DNA from: Acidobacteriota bacterium
GTDB taxonomy: Bacteria; Acidobacteriota; Blastocatellia; RBC074
NCBI GenBank assembly: GCA_016715865.1
Contig: JADJXM010000007.1
Coordinates: 134,001-198,000, forward strand
Direction of reading: 5' to 3'
Length of the DNA stretch: 64,000 bases
The notes below the pieces were generated by a model. The model saw only the letters and a program-made list of their open reading frames with translations. It had not been told where the DNA came from and made no database searches. Below, in pieces: positions 36,566 to 59,329 of the stretch. Positions within the stretch are counted from its first letter, which is position 1. Every line of letters starts with the position of its first letter. Position numbers and translations under genes: made by a program.

Positions 36566-38031
36566 TGATTAGGCTTTCTCTTCCTTTGTCCTGTCGTTTT
36601 TCGCGCTTTCGAGCCACCGGCGGCGGGCTTCGCTTCCGGGAGCTTGACGCGCGCTGCGAGGTCCTGTTCGGTCAGACCGATACGTCGCTGGTCTTCTTCC
36701 GAGATAAGCACGGCGACAACTCGCGGCTTGTTTCTGATGTATTTGTCGACGTAACGCTTGATATCCGCTCTCGTCACCTTGCGCAGGTTCTCGACATAAT
36801 TCGCATAGTAATCGAGCCCTGAGCTGGCCCACCAGAAGCTGACGGTGTGCGCATACTCCGATGGCTTTTCGCGGCTGTAGATCTCGTTCACATCGAGCAG
36901 AGTCTTGGCGCTTTCCAGTTCTTCGTTGGTGTAATAATCGGGTGAATCGAAGAGCGCTATCTGCTGGTCGATCGCCCTGAGCGCGTCCTTGACCTTATCG
37001 GGCGTAGTCTGCGCCATGACAGTGATCGGGCCGACATTGAGCTGAGTGTAATAGTTGAGCGCCGTTCCGGTGGTCAGTCCCGTATCGACCAGCTCGCGTG
37101 AGAACTTCGAATCGGGTTGCCGCAGGATGAATGAAAAGACGTCGGCCGCGTATGTCGCCGGCGCGTCGAGGTCGGTCGACGGCCCATGATAACCTATCTG
37201 GATCGTTGCAGCATTGACCGGCTGATTGACGATCACCACCTGGTCCTTCTCAAGCATCGGATGTTTGACGATCGGATCCTTCACGAAAGGATCATCTCCG
37301 CTGGCCCATTCGGCGAAGATCTCTTCGGCCATCCTGAAGATTTCGGCCGCATCGACATCCCCTGCCACTACCAGCGCGGAATTGTTCGGCAGATAATATT
37401 TCTTCTGAATCGTTCGCATCATCTCGGGCGTCGCCCTCGAGACGGTCTCGGGGCTGCCTCCAGGATTCTTTCGCGAGGGGTACTTGTACCAGAGCCTCGT
37501 GTCGACAGCATTGAGCAGGTAATAGAACGGGTTCGAACGATGTTGCGCCAATTCATCCAGCACTACCTGTATCTCCTGGCTGAACTCCTGCTGATCGAAG
37601 AGCGGATACATGAGCGCATCACGCATCAGCTTCATCGCTTCCCGCGTGCCCGTCCGGACAGTGGTCGTGTAATAGTTGACGACCTCTTCACGGGTCGATG
37701 CATTGCTCAGCATCCCCAGTTCTGACGCCTGATCGTGGTATCCATCCTCGCGCGAGCGCTGGTTCGACTTGAAGAACATGTGCTCATACAGGTGCGAAAG
37801 GCCGTTGAATTCGGGAGACTCTGTGTACGATCCGTTCTTGACAGCGATCTCTACCGTCACCAGCGGAACTGAACGGTTTTCGATGACGATCACTTCCAGC
37901 CCGTTCCTGAGTGTCACTTTCTGCCATTGCGGCTTGGCCTGGCCGGCATCCGGTGTCATAAATACAGCCACCAGAATCATCGAAAGGACGATGACGGCCC
38001 GGACGGTTATGCGTGCTTCTTTTCTTATCAT
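36562..38031 (-). CDS. M16 zinc peptidase, catalytic subunit
   Basis: This 489-residue exported metallopeptidase has a signal peptide at ~1-31. The inverted zinc motif HLYEH is near residue 78, with SHLYEHMFFKS around it; the downstream glutamate helix follows in the first half. The second half (~240-460) is the M16 C-terminal domain (QIGYHGPSTDLDAPATYAAD). It probably degrades peptides in the periplasm as a dimer with the inactive partner. It ends with a lysine/arginine-rich tail. Confidence 0.9.
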   Translation of the reverse strand: MIRKEARITVRAVIVLSMILVAVFMTPDAGQAKPQWQKVTLRNGLEVIVIENRSVPLVTVEIAVKNGSYTESPEFNGLSHLYEHMFFKSNQRSREDGYHDQASELGMLSNASTREEVVNYYTTTVRTGTREAMKLMRDALMYPLFDQQEFSQEIQVVLDELAQHRSNPFYYLLNAVDTRLWYKYPSRKNPGGSPETVSRATPEMMRTIQKKYYLPNNSALVVAGDVDAAEIFRMAEEIFAEWASGDDPFVKDPIVKHPMLEKDQVVIVNQPVNAATIQIGYHGPSTDLDAPATYAADVFSFILRQPDSKFSRELVDTGLTTGTALNYYTQLNVGPITVMAQTTPDKVKDALRAIDQQIALFDSPDYYTNEELESAKTLLDVNEIYSREKPSEYAHTVSFWWASSGLDYYANYVENLRKVTRADIKRYVDKYIRNKPRVVAVLISEEDQRRIGLTEQDLAARVKLPEAKPAAGGSKARKTTGQRKRKPNQ

Positions 38032-38070
38032 TAATATATATCCCAGAATTGATGTTCAGGATCTTCAGGA

Positions 38071-38892
38071 CTATTTCCAGAAGGCGTACCAGGATTTCTG
38101 CTTCTTTCCAGTCAGGGCATCGATATCCGGATCGGGCTGGTAAGGTATCGCACGGTCATTGATCAGTGCCTCGGGGTTCTCCTGCACCATCGCCCGTGCA
38201 TACTCGACGCCACCGATATCGGCGGCTACGGCAGCGGCAGCCGAAAGTATCGGACGCCGCCGATCCCTGTGATGAGCATCGGTTGCGATAAAGTGCGCGA
38301 GACCCGCGGCAACCATCTTTTTCGCGGCGTGATACGACTCGGGACCGAAACTCTTCGTCAGGCTTCCGGCATCGATCTGCGCGAAAGCGCCCCTCTCAAC
38401 CAGATCGGCTAGAATTGTCGGACGTTCCTGAATTCGCTTGTTGCGCTCAGGATGCGCGATCACTGGCGTGATCCCCGCATTCAGTATCTGAAAAATCGTC
38501 ATCTCGATGTTAGGCGGAACGCTCTGAAACGGAAACTCCAGTAACATATAAGCCGTCCCGTTCAACCTGATGCGCGAATCCGGAATCTCGGCCTCCTGGA
38601 ATATCTCGTAACTGTATCGGACCTCCCCGCCCGGCACGATCCTGACGCATCCGCCACTCGCCTCCATGACCTTCTTAATTTTGTCGATGATCGTCTGCTT
38701 CTCCGGCGTCGTGTGCACTCCATCGAACATGTGCGGAGTCGCCACTATCGTTCCGATTCCATCAGCCGCCGCCGCCCGGCACATCGCCACCGCTTCCTCC
38801 AATGACACCGCCCCATCATCCGTCTCCGGCAATATATGACAGTGAATATCGACCATCCTTGCCAACTTCAAAGATTCTACCAGGACTGACAT
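38071..38892 (-). CDS. CpsB/YwqE-type PHP-domain tyrosine phosphatase
   Basis: This 273-residue manganese-dependent phosphatase is of the CpsB/YwqE group, which removes phosphate from tyrosine kinases that control capsule or exopolysaccharide synthesis. The metal ligands are visible as DIHCHILPETDDG, VATPHMFDG, PVIAHPERN and FIATDAHH. The ATG at 38892 has GAGGAA six bases upstream; an ATG at the start of MVDIHCH is an alternative. No capsule kinase gene is beside it in this window. Confidence 0.88.
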   Translation of the reverse strand: MSVLVESLKLARMVDIHCHILPETDDGAVSLEEAVAMCRAAAADGIGTIVATPHMFDGVHTTPEKQTIIDKIKKVMEASGGCVRIVPGGEVRYSYEIFQEAEIPDSRIRLNGTAYMLLEFPFQSVPPNIEMTIFQILNAGITPVIAHPERNKRIQERPTILADLVERGAFAQIDAGSLTKSFGPESYHAAKKMVAAGLAHFIATDAHHRDRRRPILSAAAAVAADIGGVEYARAMVQENPEALINDRAIPYQPDPDIDALTGKKQKSWYAFWK

Positions 38893-39006
38893 TCGCACTT
38901 CCTCTGGACTCTATCCCAATCAAATACTATTAACTACCTCATTAAAAAAACGAACTCTCATTATCAATCATCGTGCCAGCCCATTCAAGACGCTTCTTCG
39001 CATTTA
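38893..39006. other. Intergenic spacer upstream of the phosphatase gene
   Basis: A short AT-rich spacer; no feature was placed. Confidence 0.35.
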
Positions 39007-39180
39007 CTACACTGTAACTAAGGTCTTTCAATACTAAAACGCCAAAACAGCCAAGATGGTATATGCAATCGATGTTCGAATTATTATCCACTCTGGCAAA
39101 TCGTGTAATGTATCTGACTGGTACTTTCAAAGCCTCTAATATTCTTGGCCACCTTGGCGCATTGGCGATGAAACCCTTTG
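39007..39180. repeat. Palindromic element A4 (CGCCAAG arms)
   Basis: GTAACTAAGGTCTTTCAA and AAACGCCAAAACAGCCAAG form the left arm. CTTGGCCACCTTGGCGCATT forms the right. The centre with GATGTTCGAATTATTATCC is the same as in A3, so this is a decayed copy of that element. Confidence 0.85.
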
Positions 39181-39729
39181 CCGGTAAGGTCAGAAACGCC
39201 AAGTTTGTCATTTCGATTCGCATCCCTAAAACAATGAATTTTCATCGAGTCATCTTGATACACTAACATTTAATTTTCGCTAAAAGCATCCATTTTGACA
39301 CGAATTTCAACTAAAATCGGTTGCCTAAGAGCGTCAATATGCTATAGACTCCGCCTTACTTTTAGCAAGTGTCTAGAATCATGTAAGAAAGATCCAAAAA
39401 TATGACATCTGAATCAGAAAATGATTGAATTTTCGAATCAGAATGCCAGATGAAACATATTATAAATCAACAAGATAGCATGATAACGCCATGACAGTGC
39501 CGTGATTGGGTCGAATTTAACGCCCACTGTGGCGCATTTTGGCCCAAAATATGCATGTGAATTGATATCAGTAATCATCATTTATTATCCGTCCGGTCAC
39601 ATATATGAAAGTCAATTGTCGATCGGCCAACGGAGTCTGGCGAGGAGAACGCTAAACGAGGTTGACTAACAATATCTGTGTGTGCTGCGAAGAGTGCACG
39701 AACGAGGAATCGAGACGAGAGAGGAAAAT
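39181..39729. other. Long AT-rich leader of the radical SAM gene
   Basis: About 550 bases with no gene, repeat-family member or T-tailed hairpin seen. A promoter should be present, but no confident site was placed. The length is unusual for this otherwise compact segment. Confidence 0.45.
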
Positions 39730-41769
<2,040 letters not shown>

Positions 41770-41797
41770 ACTCTTCCATTTAAAACTCAATCCATTC

Positions 41798-41827
41798 AAA
41801 AACCGGCTGATATCAGCCGGTTTTTTT
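41798..41827 (+). terminator. Terminator of the radical SAM gene
   Basis: AAAACCGGCTGA pairs with TCAGCCGGTTTT and ends in a run of seven T, 28 bases after the stop. Confidence 0.92.
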
Positions 41828-41867
41828 CATGCACAGGGGAAACTTGCGGATACGGTACCCGCTACGA

Positions 41868-41965
<98 letters not shown>

Positions 41966-41970
41966 GGCTT

Positions 41971-44664
<2,694 letters not shown>

Positions 44665-44685
44665 TCAACAGTAGTCGAATAAACA

Positions 44686-44718
44686 TAAAAAAGGCCGCCG
44701 ATCGACTGATCGGCGGCC
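44686..44718 (-). terminator. Terminator of the SdrD-type gene
   Basis: GGCCGCCGATC and GATCGGCGGCC pair perfectly. Read on the minus strand the stem is followed by TTTTTTTATG, so it ends the minus-strand gene that stops at 44786. Confidence 0.88.
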
Positions 44719-44785
44719 GAGTTGCAGCGATTATTGCAACATGCGGGCCCGCGGAATGAAGTCTGGCGGGCCCGCAATCTCCGGA

Positions 44786-47141
<2,356 letters not shown>

Positions 47142-47267
47142 AGTTTCCGGTTTCCAGTATTTCGGGGGAAGCAAGTTTGAAGCAAGTTTATTGAAGCGGG
47201 CAAGGTTATGTATATTGTTAACAGCAAACCCTGGAGAAGCGACTGGAAACTGGAAACTGGAAACCAT
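47142..47267. repeat. Palindromic element D2 (CTGGAAA arms)
   Basis: AGTTTCCGGTTTCCAGTATT on the left and GACTGGAAACTGGAAACTGG on the right are inverted tandem heptamers around a ~75-base centre. Confidence 0.85.
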
Positions 47268-47404
47268 AATATGTTCGTTAATGATTAGCTGTATTGAACG
47301 TTTATTATTTTTGGCGAAAATGAGGTACCGGAGAAATTGATCATTAATTTATCCGCATGAGCTCAAAGAGTTGTTCAAATGTGATTTAAATCTTTACAAT
47401 GAAA

Positions 47405-47435
<31 letters not shown>

Positions 47436-47571
47436 AAGAGGGACAGTTCGTATAGCGAGGCGATCGGAAAAAAATAATACGGGGCTGTAAAACAGGAGAA
47501 ACTCGGCATTTACAAGTCCGTACCAGCATAACGCAGAAGCAGTATCAAACTTTCGGAGGCGATTGAAGCGC

Positions 47572-49014
<1,443 letters not shown>

Positions 49015-49081
49015 CAATTTCTCCTGCCACTATCGCCCCGGAGCCGGTCCGGGGCTCGATCAATCGGGAAGGATAGTAGAA

Positions 49082-49840
49082 ATGACGGTAGCAGCGATGG
49101 TTGAAAACGAACGAGCGGCGGCACTGATGAATGAAAATAACGCACACTCCCGGGCTGAGGCGATGATCCGCACCAACAACCTGTGGAAGACTTACATTAT
49201 GGGTGACGAAGAGATTCACGCTCTGCGCGGCGTAACCTTCGAGATCAAACGTAATGAGTATGTAGCCATCATCGGACCGTCTGGATCGGGCAAATCGACC
49301 CTCATGAACCTGATCGGATGTCTCGATACGCCTTCCAAGGGAGATTACTGGCTCAACGGAAAGCTCGTTTCGGCGATGGATGACGATGAGCTGGCCCATA
49401 TTCGCAACAAGGAGATCGGTTTCGTCTTCCAGACCTTCAACCTCCTGCCGCGCGCCTCGGCACTGCACAATGTCGAACTGCCGCTGATTTACAGCGGGAT
49501 GCCGGCATCCGACAGGATCGAAAGGGCCAAGCAGGCGCTCGAAGCTGTTGAATTGACCAACCGCATGACCCACAAACCGAATGAATTGTCGGGAGGTCAG
49601 CGGCAGCGCGTAGCCATCGCGCGCGCCCTGGTCAACAATCCGTCGATCATCCTCGCGGACGAGCCGACCGGCAACCTCGATTCGAAAACCTCGACCGAAA
49701 TCATGCAGCTCTTCGAACATCTGCATGAACGCGGCAATACGATCATCCTGGTGACGCACGAACACGATATCGCTGCTCACGCGCATCGAGTCGTCTCGAT
49801 TCTTGACGGCCAGATCTCGAAGGACGAGAGAATCCGGTAA
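49082..49840 (+). CDS. MacB/LolD-type ABC transporter ATPase
   Basis: This 252-residue nucleotide-binding protein has Walker A IIGPSGSGKST, Q-loop FVFQTFNLLP, signature LSGGQRQR, Walker B IILADEPTGNLD and switch His in VTHEHD. The FNLLP text is typical of the MacB/LolD family, which drives export of antibiotics, peptides or lipoproteins. It has an extra ~25-residue N-terminus. The membrane-fusion gene lies upstream, but no permease gene follows; hairpin element E2 and a minus-strand gene occupy that place. Confidence 0.92.
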   Translation: MTVAAMVENERAAALMNENNAHSRAEAMIRTNNLWKTYIMGDEEIHALRGVTFEIKRNEYVAIIGPSGSGKSTLMNLIGCLDTPSKGDYWLNGKLVSAMDDDELAHIRNKEIGFVFQTFNLLPRASALHNVELPLIYSGMPASDRIERAKQALEAVELTNRMTHKPNELSGGQRQRVAIARALVNNPSIILADEPTGNLDSKTSTEIMQLFEHLHERGNTIILVTHEHDIAAHAHRVVSILDGQISKDERIR

Positions 49841-49860
49841 ATGCAGTAACTGTCCCTGAA

Positions 49861-49956
<96 letters not shown>

Positions 49957-49959
49957 AAA

Positions 49960-50295
49960 CTATTTCTTCCCTGTCAACAACTTCAATCGACGCTGAAACG
50001 GAGAATCCGCATCACGAATGCCGAGCTGGCTGATCTTCCGCCAGCGGCGCTCGACCTCTGACTGAAAAGCGCCCTGATTTTCACGAAAATAGGCGAGCGC
50101 CGCGCTGATCTGACGCTGAGTCAGGCGGGGAAATCGCGACTTGATATCCTTGACGGCCCCACCATGAGCGAGTTTATCGAAAACGATCTCGATGACTTTG
50201 ACCTGAGTTCCTGCGATCCATGCGACTCCGCTGGAGTCGAGGGTGATTGGCGGGGCGTTGGATCTCCTTTTTGGTGCTCTCTTTTTCGAGACCAT
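49960..50295 (-). CDS. DUF433 domain protein
   Basis: This 111-residue basic protein has the DUF433 core (SSGVAWIAGTQVKVIEIVFD, then LTQRQISAALAYFREN). The fold is a winged-helix-like DNA-binding domain often serving as antitoxin beside a DUF5615 PIN-like toxin. No such partner lies next to it; its upstream neighbour, 12 bases away on the same strand, is the cytochrome/copper protein gene. It may therefore be an orphan regulator. Confidence 0.8.
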   Translation of the reverse strand: MVSKKRAPKRRSNAPPITLDSSGVAWIAGTQVKVIEIVFDKLAHGGAVKDIKSRFPRLTQRQISAALAYFRENQGAFQSEVERRWRKISQLGIRDADSPFQRRLKLLTGKK

Positions 50296-50307
50296 AGGAC
50301 GTTTTGA

Positions 50308-52608
<2,301 letters not shown>

Positions 52609-52869
52609 GTAATCACTCCCCTCGATTTGTCCTGATACCGGTTTAAAGCGATGAAAATGTAGCAGGGATACGTGGGCAGATCAATCACGACGGCTCGCTC
52701 TGCCCCGGTCGACCGATCGACGATTTGTAAAATCTCATCCGTTTCCATTAACCCGCTTGACTAACGAAACTGAGCGGTTACTATGGTCAGATAACTTCTG
52801 ATGGATCGTCTCCGGTTTGATGATTCAATCTGTGGATAGGCCGAAATAGTTTTAAACAGGGAGTTTCCA

Positions 52870-54612
<1,743 letters not shown>

Positions 54613-54616
54613 CTCC

Positions 54617-55456
54617 ATGCACATCATCGATACCCATCAACATCTCTGGGATCTGGATCAATTACCATACAGCTGGACCAACGATCATCCTGCGTTGAGG
54701 CGAAATTTCAATCTGGATGACTACATGGCTGCGACGACAGGACTTGAATTGGTTAAATCGGTTCTTGTCGAGGCTGATGTAGATGAGCCGTACATCCGCG
54801 CCGAAACAGAGCACATGCTGTCACTTGCCGAGGATCCTGAAACAGTGATTACCGGCGTCATCGCGGCGGCGAGGCCGGAGTATGACAATTTTCCGGAGGA
54901 TCTGGAGGCGATCACCGGCCGTCCGGGATTGAAAGGGATTCGTCGTGTGCTGCACACTCAGCCTGATCATCTGGCCGTTACGACGACGTTTATGGAAAAC
55001 GTGCGCTCACTGGCGGATTTCGGTCTGACATTCGATATATGCGTACGGTCGAGGCAGATGGCTCAGGCCAACAGCCTGATCAGGGAATGCCCTGAGGTAC
55101 AGTTTATCCTGGACCATTGCGGGAATCCGGATCTGAATGGCGGCAATCTGGCTGAATGGCGGGAGCGGATCGAGGAGGCTGCGATGCTGCCTAATGTCAC
55201 GTGCAAAGTATCCGGGATAGTCGTCAACACCGCTGGTCCGGACTGGACTATCGACGATTTGCGACCGGCCGTCGATCACGTTATCGGATCATTCGGATGG
55301 GACCGCGTTATGTTCGGCAGCGACTGGCCCGTCTGCACTCTGACCTCGACTTGCAGGCGATGGGTCGAGGCGGTTTCCGTGATTACTGAGCAGGCTGCTG
55401 AAGAGAACCGGAGAAAGCTTTTCTATGAAAATGCCATGCGCGTCTACAACCTCTAA
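54617..55456 (+). CDS. Amidohydrolase-2 / fuconolactonase-like lactonase
   Basis: This 279-residue TIM-barrel hydrolase is of the amidohydrolase-2 group (COG3618). It has the metal motif HIIDTHQHLWD at the start, FILDHCGNPD in the middle and MFGSDWPVC near the end. Relatives open lactones of sugar acids (for example L-fuconolactone) or act on related rings. It lacks a signal peptide. It begins nine bases after repeat C3 and overlaps the convergent downstream gene by four bases. Confidence 0.87.
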   Translation: MHIIDTHQHLWDLDQLPYSWTNDHPALRRNFNLDDYMAATTGLELVKSVLVEADVDEPYIRAETEHMLSLAEDPETVITGVIAAARPEYDNFPEDLEAITGRPGLKGIRRVLHTQPDHLAVTTTFMENVRSLADFGLTFDICVRSRQMAQANSLIRECPEVQFILDHCGNPDLNGGNLAEWRERIEEAAMLPNVTCKVSGIVVNTAGPDWTIDDLRPAVDHVIGSFGWDRVMFGSDWPVCTLTSTCRRWVEAVSVITEQAAEENRRKLFYENAMRVYNL

Positions 55457-56799
55457 CGACAGGTCGGAATTTGTTCACTGACATAACTGCGATGCCAGAT
55501 GGACGGCTTGTAGACGTATTCAGTGAGCGTCGGCTGGCGACCTTCGAGATCAGTTCCCGAAATCGAGATGCGGTACCGGTATTTATTCTCGCTGCTCACC
55601 TCGCGTTCGAACCTCTCGCGAATTCCAGGTTGATGGTACGGTTTATCCTGCAGGCACCAGGATTTAGTCTGGTAATTGTAGCTGAGATAGATCGGGACGA
55701 GATCTATGACGAATCTGTAAGTGATTCCAGATTTATAGGTCGCACGTGCGCCGAAGACGAGCTGATTGGGATCCTTGAGACCTTCGGGATCAGGCGAGAC
55801 CGTTCCCTTTTGTATGCGCATAGTCAGGGCGCCGGTATAGCCTTGCCCGATCCTCTCAGGATAGAGATGCGGCAGCGGCGAATAAGATCCATCGACAGGG
55901 AATCTGATTGAATAGGCCAGTTGAATGCCGATCTGATTGCCCTTGTCCGAGAGCAACTGGCGATCTTCCCATCCGGTCACTTCAGCTCTCACTACTTTCT
56001 GTTCGCCGGCAACGGCATGCCTGGCGATCTCACCGAGAGATGGGTTGCTGTAGGTCACTCGTGGTGTATTTTCAGTCACCACTGCTTCAGTTTCAGATGC
56101 TTTCGGAACAATCAGCCATTTAAATATGCGACGGAATCCACGATTGTTCTGGTCCACCCCGGCAGCCATAATTCTGAACGGTTTGTCCGGCGACTCGATG
56201 ACGATCGTGAAGCCGTAAGGATTTGAATAATCGCTCTGGCGAAATCTGACAGGCGCGATCTGACGGCCGTGATCGTCAATCAGACTGAAGCTCAGACGAT
56301 CGACGCTATACGCCGAAGCGTACAGTTGCGCGTTGTGGACCGATCCGGGGGAAGGTTGAAAACGGTCCAGGGATGAGATCCCCTTGCCATCGAAGAACTG
56401 CATGCAACAGACGTATAGATCACCCTGCACCGTTGTTTCGGCCGTATATGAACCTTTGCCGGACAATCGGATCTTCCAGGGCCCGGGGCGCGGATCCCAG
56501 ACCAGAATGGTCCTCCTGTCGCGTTGCTCTGTGACTATGATATTCGGTTCACTGAGAACCAGCGGTCTCCCCAGCGGATTTAGAACCGTCAGCTCCAGCC
56601 GTTCAGAGAACCGGACAGAAAACTGGAGTTTCAGAACTCCTGATTCGACGGGAACGTCAAGTTCGATCGGCTGATCATTGAGCATGCCGGATTGGAGAAG
56701 GATGTATTGGGCGTTTGGATCATCCTGCCCGAGAGCGTGATTGGCCAGCGATACCATTAACAGCAATATAATAAAAAGATTCTGAATTGATTTGAACAT
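55453..56799 (-). CDS. Exported protein of unknown function
   Basis: This protein of about 448 residues has a signal peptide (FKSIQNLFIILLLMVSLANH). Its all-beta-looking body contains VLVWDPRPGPWKIRLSGKG, YVCCMQFFDG and a tail with repeated aromatic residues. The N-terminal third looks like a beta-sandwich of the type found in subtilase-associated proprotein-convertase or quality-control domains, but no family was recognised. The start at 56799 is chosen because it opens the signal peptide. It converges with the lactonase gene. Confidence 0.7.
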   Translation of the reverse strand: MFKSIQNLFIILLLMVSLANHALGQDDPNAQYILLQSGMLNDQPIELDVPVESGVLKLQFSVRFSERLELTVLNPLGRPLVLSEPNIIVTEQRDRRTILVWDPRPGPWKIRLSGKGSYTAETTVQGDLYVCCMQFFDGKGISSLDRFQPSPGSVHNAQLYASAYSVDRLSFSLIDDHGRQIAPVRFRQSDYSNPYGFTIVIESPDKPFRIMAAGVDQNNRGFRRIFKWLIVPKASETEAVVTENTPRVTYSNPSLGEIARHAVAGEQKVVRAEVTGWEDRQLLSDKGNQIGIQLAYSIRFPVDGSYSPLPHLYPERIGQGYTGALTMRIQKGTVSPDPEGLKDPNQLVFGARATYKSGITYRFVIDLVPIYLSYNYQTKSWCLQDKPYHQPGIRERFEREVSSENKYRYRISISGTDLEGRQPTLTEYVYKPSIWHRSYVSEQIPTCR

Positions 56800-56976
56800 T
56801 AACAGCTCGGTGGCTCGGCTTCGGTTCACGGATCGGTTTCTGACGCTAAATCCCGTAAAGTGTAGCATTAAGCTGTCAAAATTGCCATCCGACATCTTCA
56901 CTTGGAGCAGGCGTCAACACGTGGTAGATTGCTTGAGAAGATTGCTGATAAATGAATTTCTCCAGGAGGAACCAGC

Positions 56977-57357
56977 ATGTCGCAACGAGTTCTAATCGCA
57001 GATGACGATCACGACGCTCGTGTCCTGTGGACCGCCGTCGCTGAGACTGAAGATCTGACAGTTGTCGAGGCCGAAGATGGCCGGCAGGCGATCGATACTC
57101 TCAAGGCCGACAATGATTTCATCCTCATAATCCTGGATGTAAACATGCCCTACGTTGAAGGCTATGACGTCCTGAAATTCATTCGGGAAGAGGACTCACT
57201 TAAAGATATTCCGGTCATCATATCAACTTCTGATCGAACGACGCGCGGTTTGCTCGGCATACCGGTCGACGATAAAACCGTCTTCATCAACAAAGCCGCA
57301 GGGTTGGACAATATGCGCCGGGGAGTTGCCAATGCTCTCGGCAGGCCGATCGTCTGA
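56977..57357 (+). CDS. Stand-alone response regulator receiver protein
   Basis: This 126-residue CheY-like protein has no output domain. The acidic pocket ADDDHDA, the phospho-acceptor Asp in IILDVNMP, the switch residue in ISTSDRT and the conserved Lys in FINKAAG are all visible. AGGAGG sits eight bases before the ATG. The downstream subtilase gene starts 18 bases after the stop, so both are likely one transcript. No histidine kinase is nearby. Confidence 0.92.
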   Translation: MSQRVLIADDDHDARVLWTAVAETEDLTVVEAEDGRQAIDTLKADNDFILIILDVNMPYVEGYDVLKFIREEDSLKDIPVIISTSDRTTRGLLGIPVDDKTVFINKAAGLDNMRRGVANALGRPIV

Positions 57358-57375
57358 CGCATTCCCGGTATTATC

Positions 57376-58686
57376 ATGTCCCACGAACAATGCCCTCTGT
57401 GCGGGCGAACGGGAAAGCGCGATGCCCATGAGGTCGACGATTCCCTGCTCTCTCTGATTCGAGTCAACAATCCGCGCTGGAACCCCGAACATGGTCTGTG
57501 CCAGCGTTGCCTGGATCTCTTTCGGGGAGCGAGGGACCGGCTCAACGCAAATCCAAAAATCTTCCGGGAGGGCGCCTATCACATTCTGCCGACGCCGCTT
57601 CGCGTCGGCGCCGATGAACGCTACGCCGGCCGCGATGTGACGATAGCATTCCTCGATTCAGGCTTCTATCCCCATCCTGATCTGGTCGAACCTCGCAATC
57701 GTATCCTGAGCTATGTCAACATCGCCGATCCGAATTTCAGCGCCGAGGAATTGCATACGCCTGCCGATTCAAGCTGGCACGGCATGATGACTTCAGTGGT
57801 CGCGACAGGAAACGGTTTTCTGTCAAACGGTTTCTTTCGCGGACTGGCCTCTGAAGCGAACGTCGTGCTGATCAAAGTTGGTACGGCTCACCGCATCCTG
57901 CATGACGACATCAGACGAGGGCTGGAATGGGCTCTCGAACACCGTCAGCAATATAACATCCGTGTGATCAACGTATCGTGCGCGGGTGATTATGAGGAAT
58001 CATACCTGACGGACGGGCTTTCTCAGGCAGCCGAAAACTGCGTGCGGGCTGGAATGGTGGTCGTCTGCGCGGCCGGAAATGCCGGCAACACACCCAATCA
58101 CGCGATTCTGCCTCCCGGTTCGACCCCGGCAGTGATCACCGTCGGCGGATTCAACGACAAAAATACGCTCGAGATCGAAGACAATGACGTCTACCAGTCC
58201 TCCTACGGCCCGACGATCGACGGACTCCAAAAACCCGAGATCGTCGCTCCGAGCATCTGGCTGGCGGCGCCGATCCTGCCCGGCACGCCGACATCGGCCG
58301 AAGCGAATCTCTACAAACAACTGCAGGAAGCTCACGATAACGAAATACGCGATGTGCTCAAGCAACATCAGGGGATAGATGCGGACCTGGATTCCGCCAG
58401 TGAGCTTCCAGTATATCTGATTCGTCATCTGGTTTCGATCAAGGTTCACGATGCCAACGTGATCAGCGGCCATTACAAGCACGTTGACGGCACGAGCTTC
58501 GCGGCGCCGATCGTCTCGTCGGTCGTGGCGCAAATACTCGAGGCCAATCCGTCGCTCACGCCTCAGCAGGTGAAAAGGGTGTTGATCGAAACGGCGATCC
58601 GCCTGGCCAGGGTTCCATTCGAGCGGCAGGGATGGGGAACCGTCATACCGGGACGCGCCGTTCATCGTGCATTGAACTTCCATACT

Positions 58687-58689
<3 letters not shown>
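57376..58689 (+). CDS. Cytoplasmic subtilisin-like serine protease with N-terminal zinc-ribbon-like motif
   Basis: This 437-residue S8 protease has no signal peptide. Residues ~5-50 hold CPLCGRTGK ... CQRC, a possible zinc site. The catalytic domain has Asp in IAFLDSGFYPH, His in SSWHGMMTSVVATGNG and Ser in VDGTSFAAPIVSS. An insert at ~305-360 (EAHDNEIRDVLKQHQGID) interrupts the domain before the Ser. Its place after a single-domain response regulator suggests regulated intracellular proteolysis, but this is inferred. Confidence 0.88.
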
Positions 58690-58822
<133 letters not shown>

Positions 58823-58825
58823 TGA

Positions 58826-59323
58826 ATGTACCTGATTGACGGAAACAATGTGATCGGGCAGCGAGTCGGCTGGCACAGGGACAAGGAGGGCGCGCGACGC
58901 AGGCTGATCAATGAACTGGCCGTTTTCGCCCGCATCAGAAAGGTTCGTGTCGGAGTAGTCTTTGACGGTGCGCCCGACACACGATTCCCCGATGGCTCAA
59001 GTTATCGCAGCGTTCGCATCTTCTATGCGCGCCCCGGAGGAGACGCCGATGCACGGATCATCGAGATGGTCGAGTCGGAACGCAACCGCAGGAACATGAA
59101 GGTCGTCACCTCCGACGGGCAACTGGCCGCCCGTGTGCGCGTATGCGGAGTTCGCGTCATCAGGTCAGGGGAGTTTCGCAAGTTGATCGACGCCCTGACA
59201 GATGAAAATCCTGAACAACAACATGGGGAGACAGCGGAGGCCGGGGAGGACCTGTCGGACTGGATGCGTTTTTTCGGAGTCGCCGATGAGGATGATGAAC
59301 ATGACTTTGATAAGGAGGACTGA
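58826..59323 (+). CDS. YacP-like NYN-domain nuclease
   Basis: This 165-residue protein has the NYN (PIN-like) nuclease fold. YLIDGNNVIGQR supplies the first acidic residue, VVFDGAPDT and the GGDADARIIEMVE segment the next, and VVTSDGQLAARVRVCGVRVI the last. It resembles YacP, which processes RNA in Bacillus. It ends in an acidic tail (DEDDEHDFDKED). It starts directly after repeat D3 without a Shine-Dalgarno and ends six bases before the membrane protein gene. Confidence 0.87.
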   Translation: MYLIDGNNVIGQRVGWHRDKEGARRRLINELAVFARIRKVRVGVVFDGAPDTRFPDGSSYRSVRIFYARPGGDADARIIEMVESERNRRNMKVVTSDGQLAARVRVCGVRVIRSGEFRKLIDALTDENPEQQHGETAEAGEDLSDWMRFFGVADEDDEHDFDKED

Positions 59324-59329
59324 GGAGCG

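Noticed and set aside
49960..50295. Toxin-antitoxin pair at the DUF433 gene
   Set aside because: No DUF5615 or other small toxin gene is adjacent; only the DUF433 protein can be supported.
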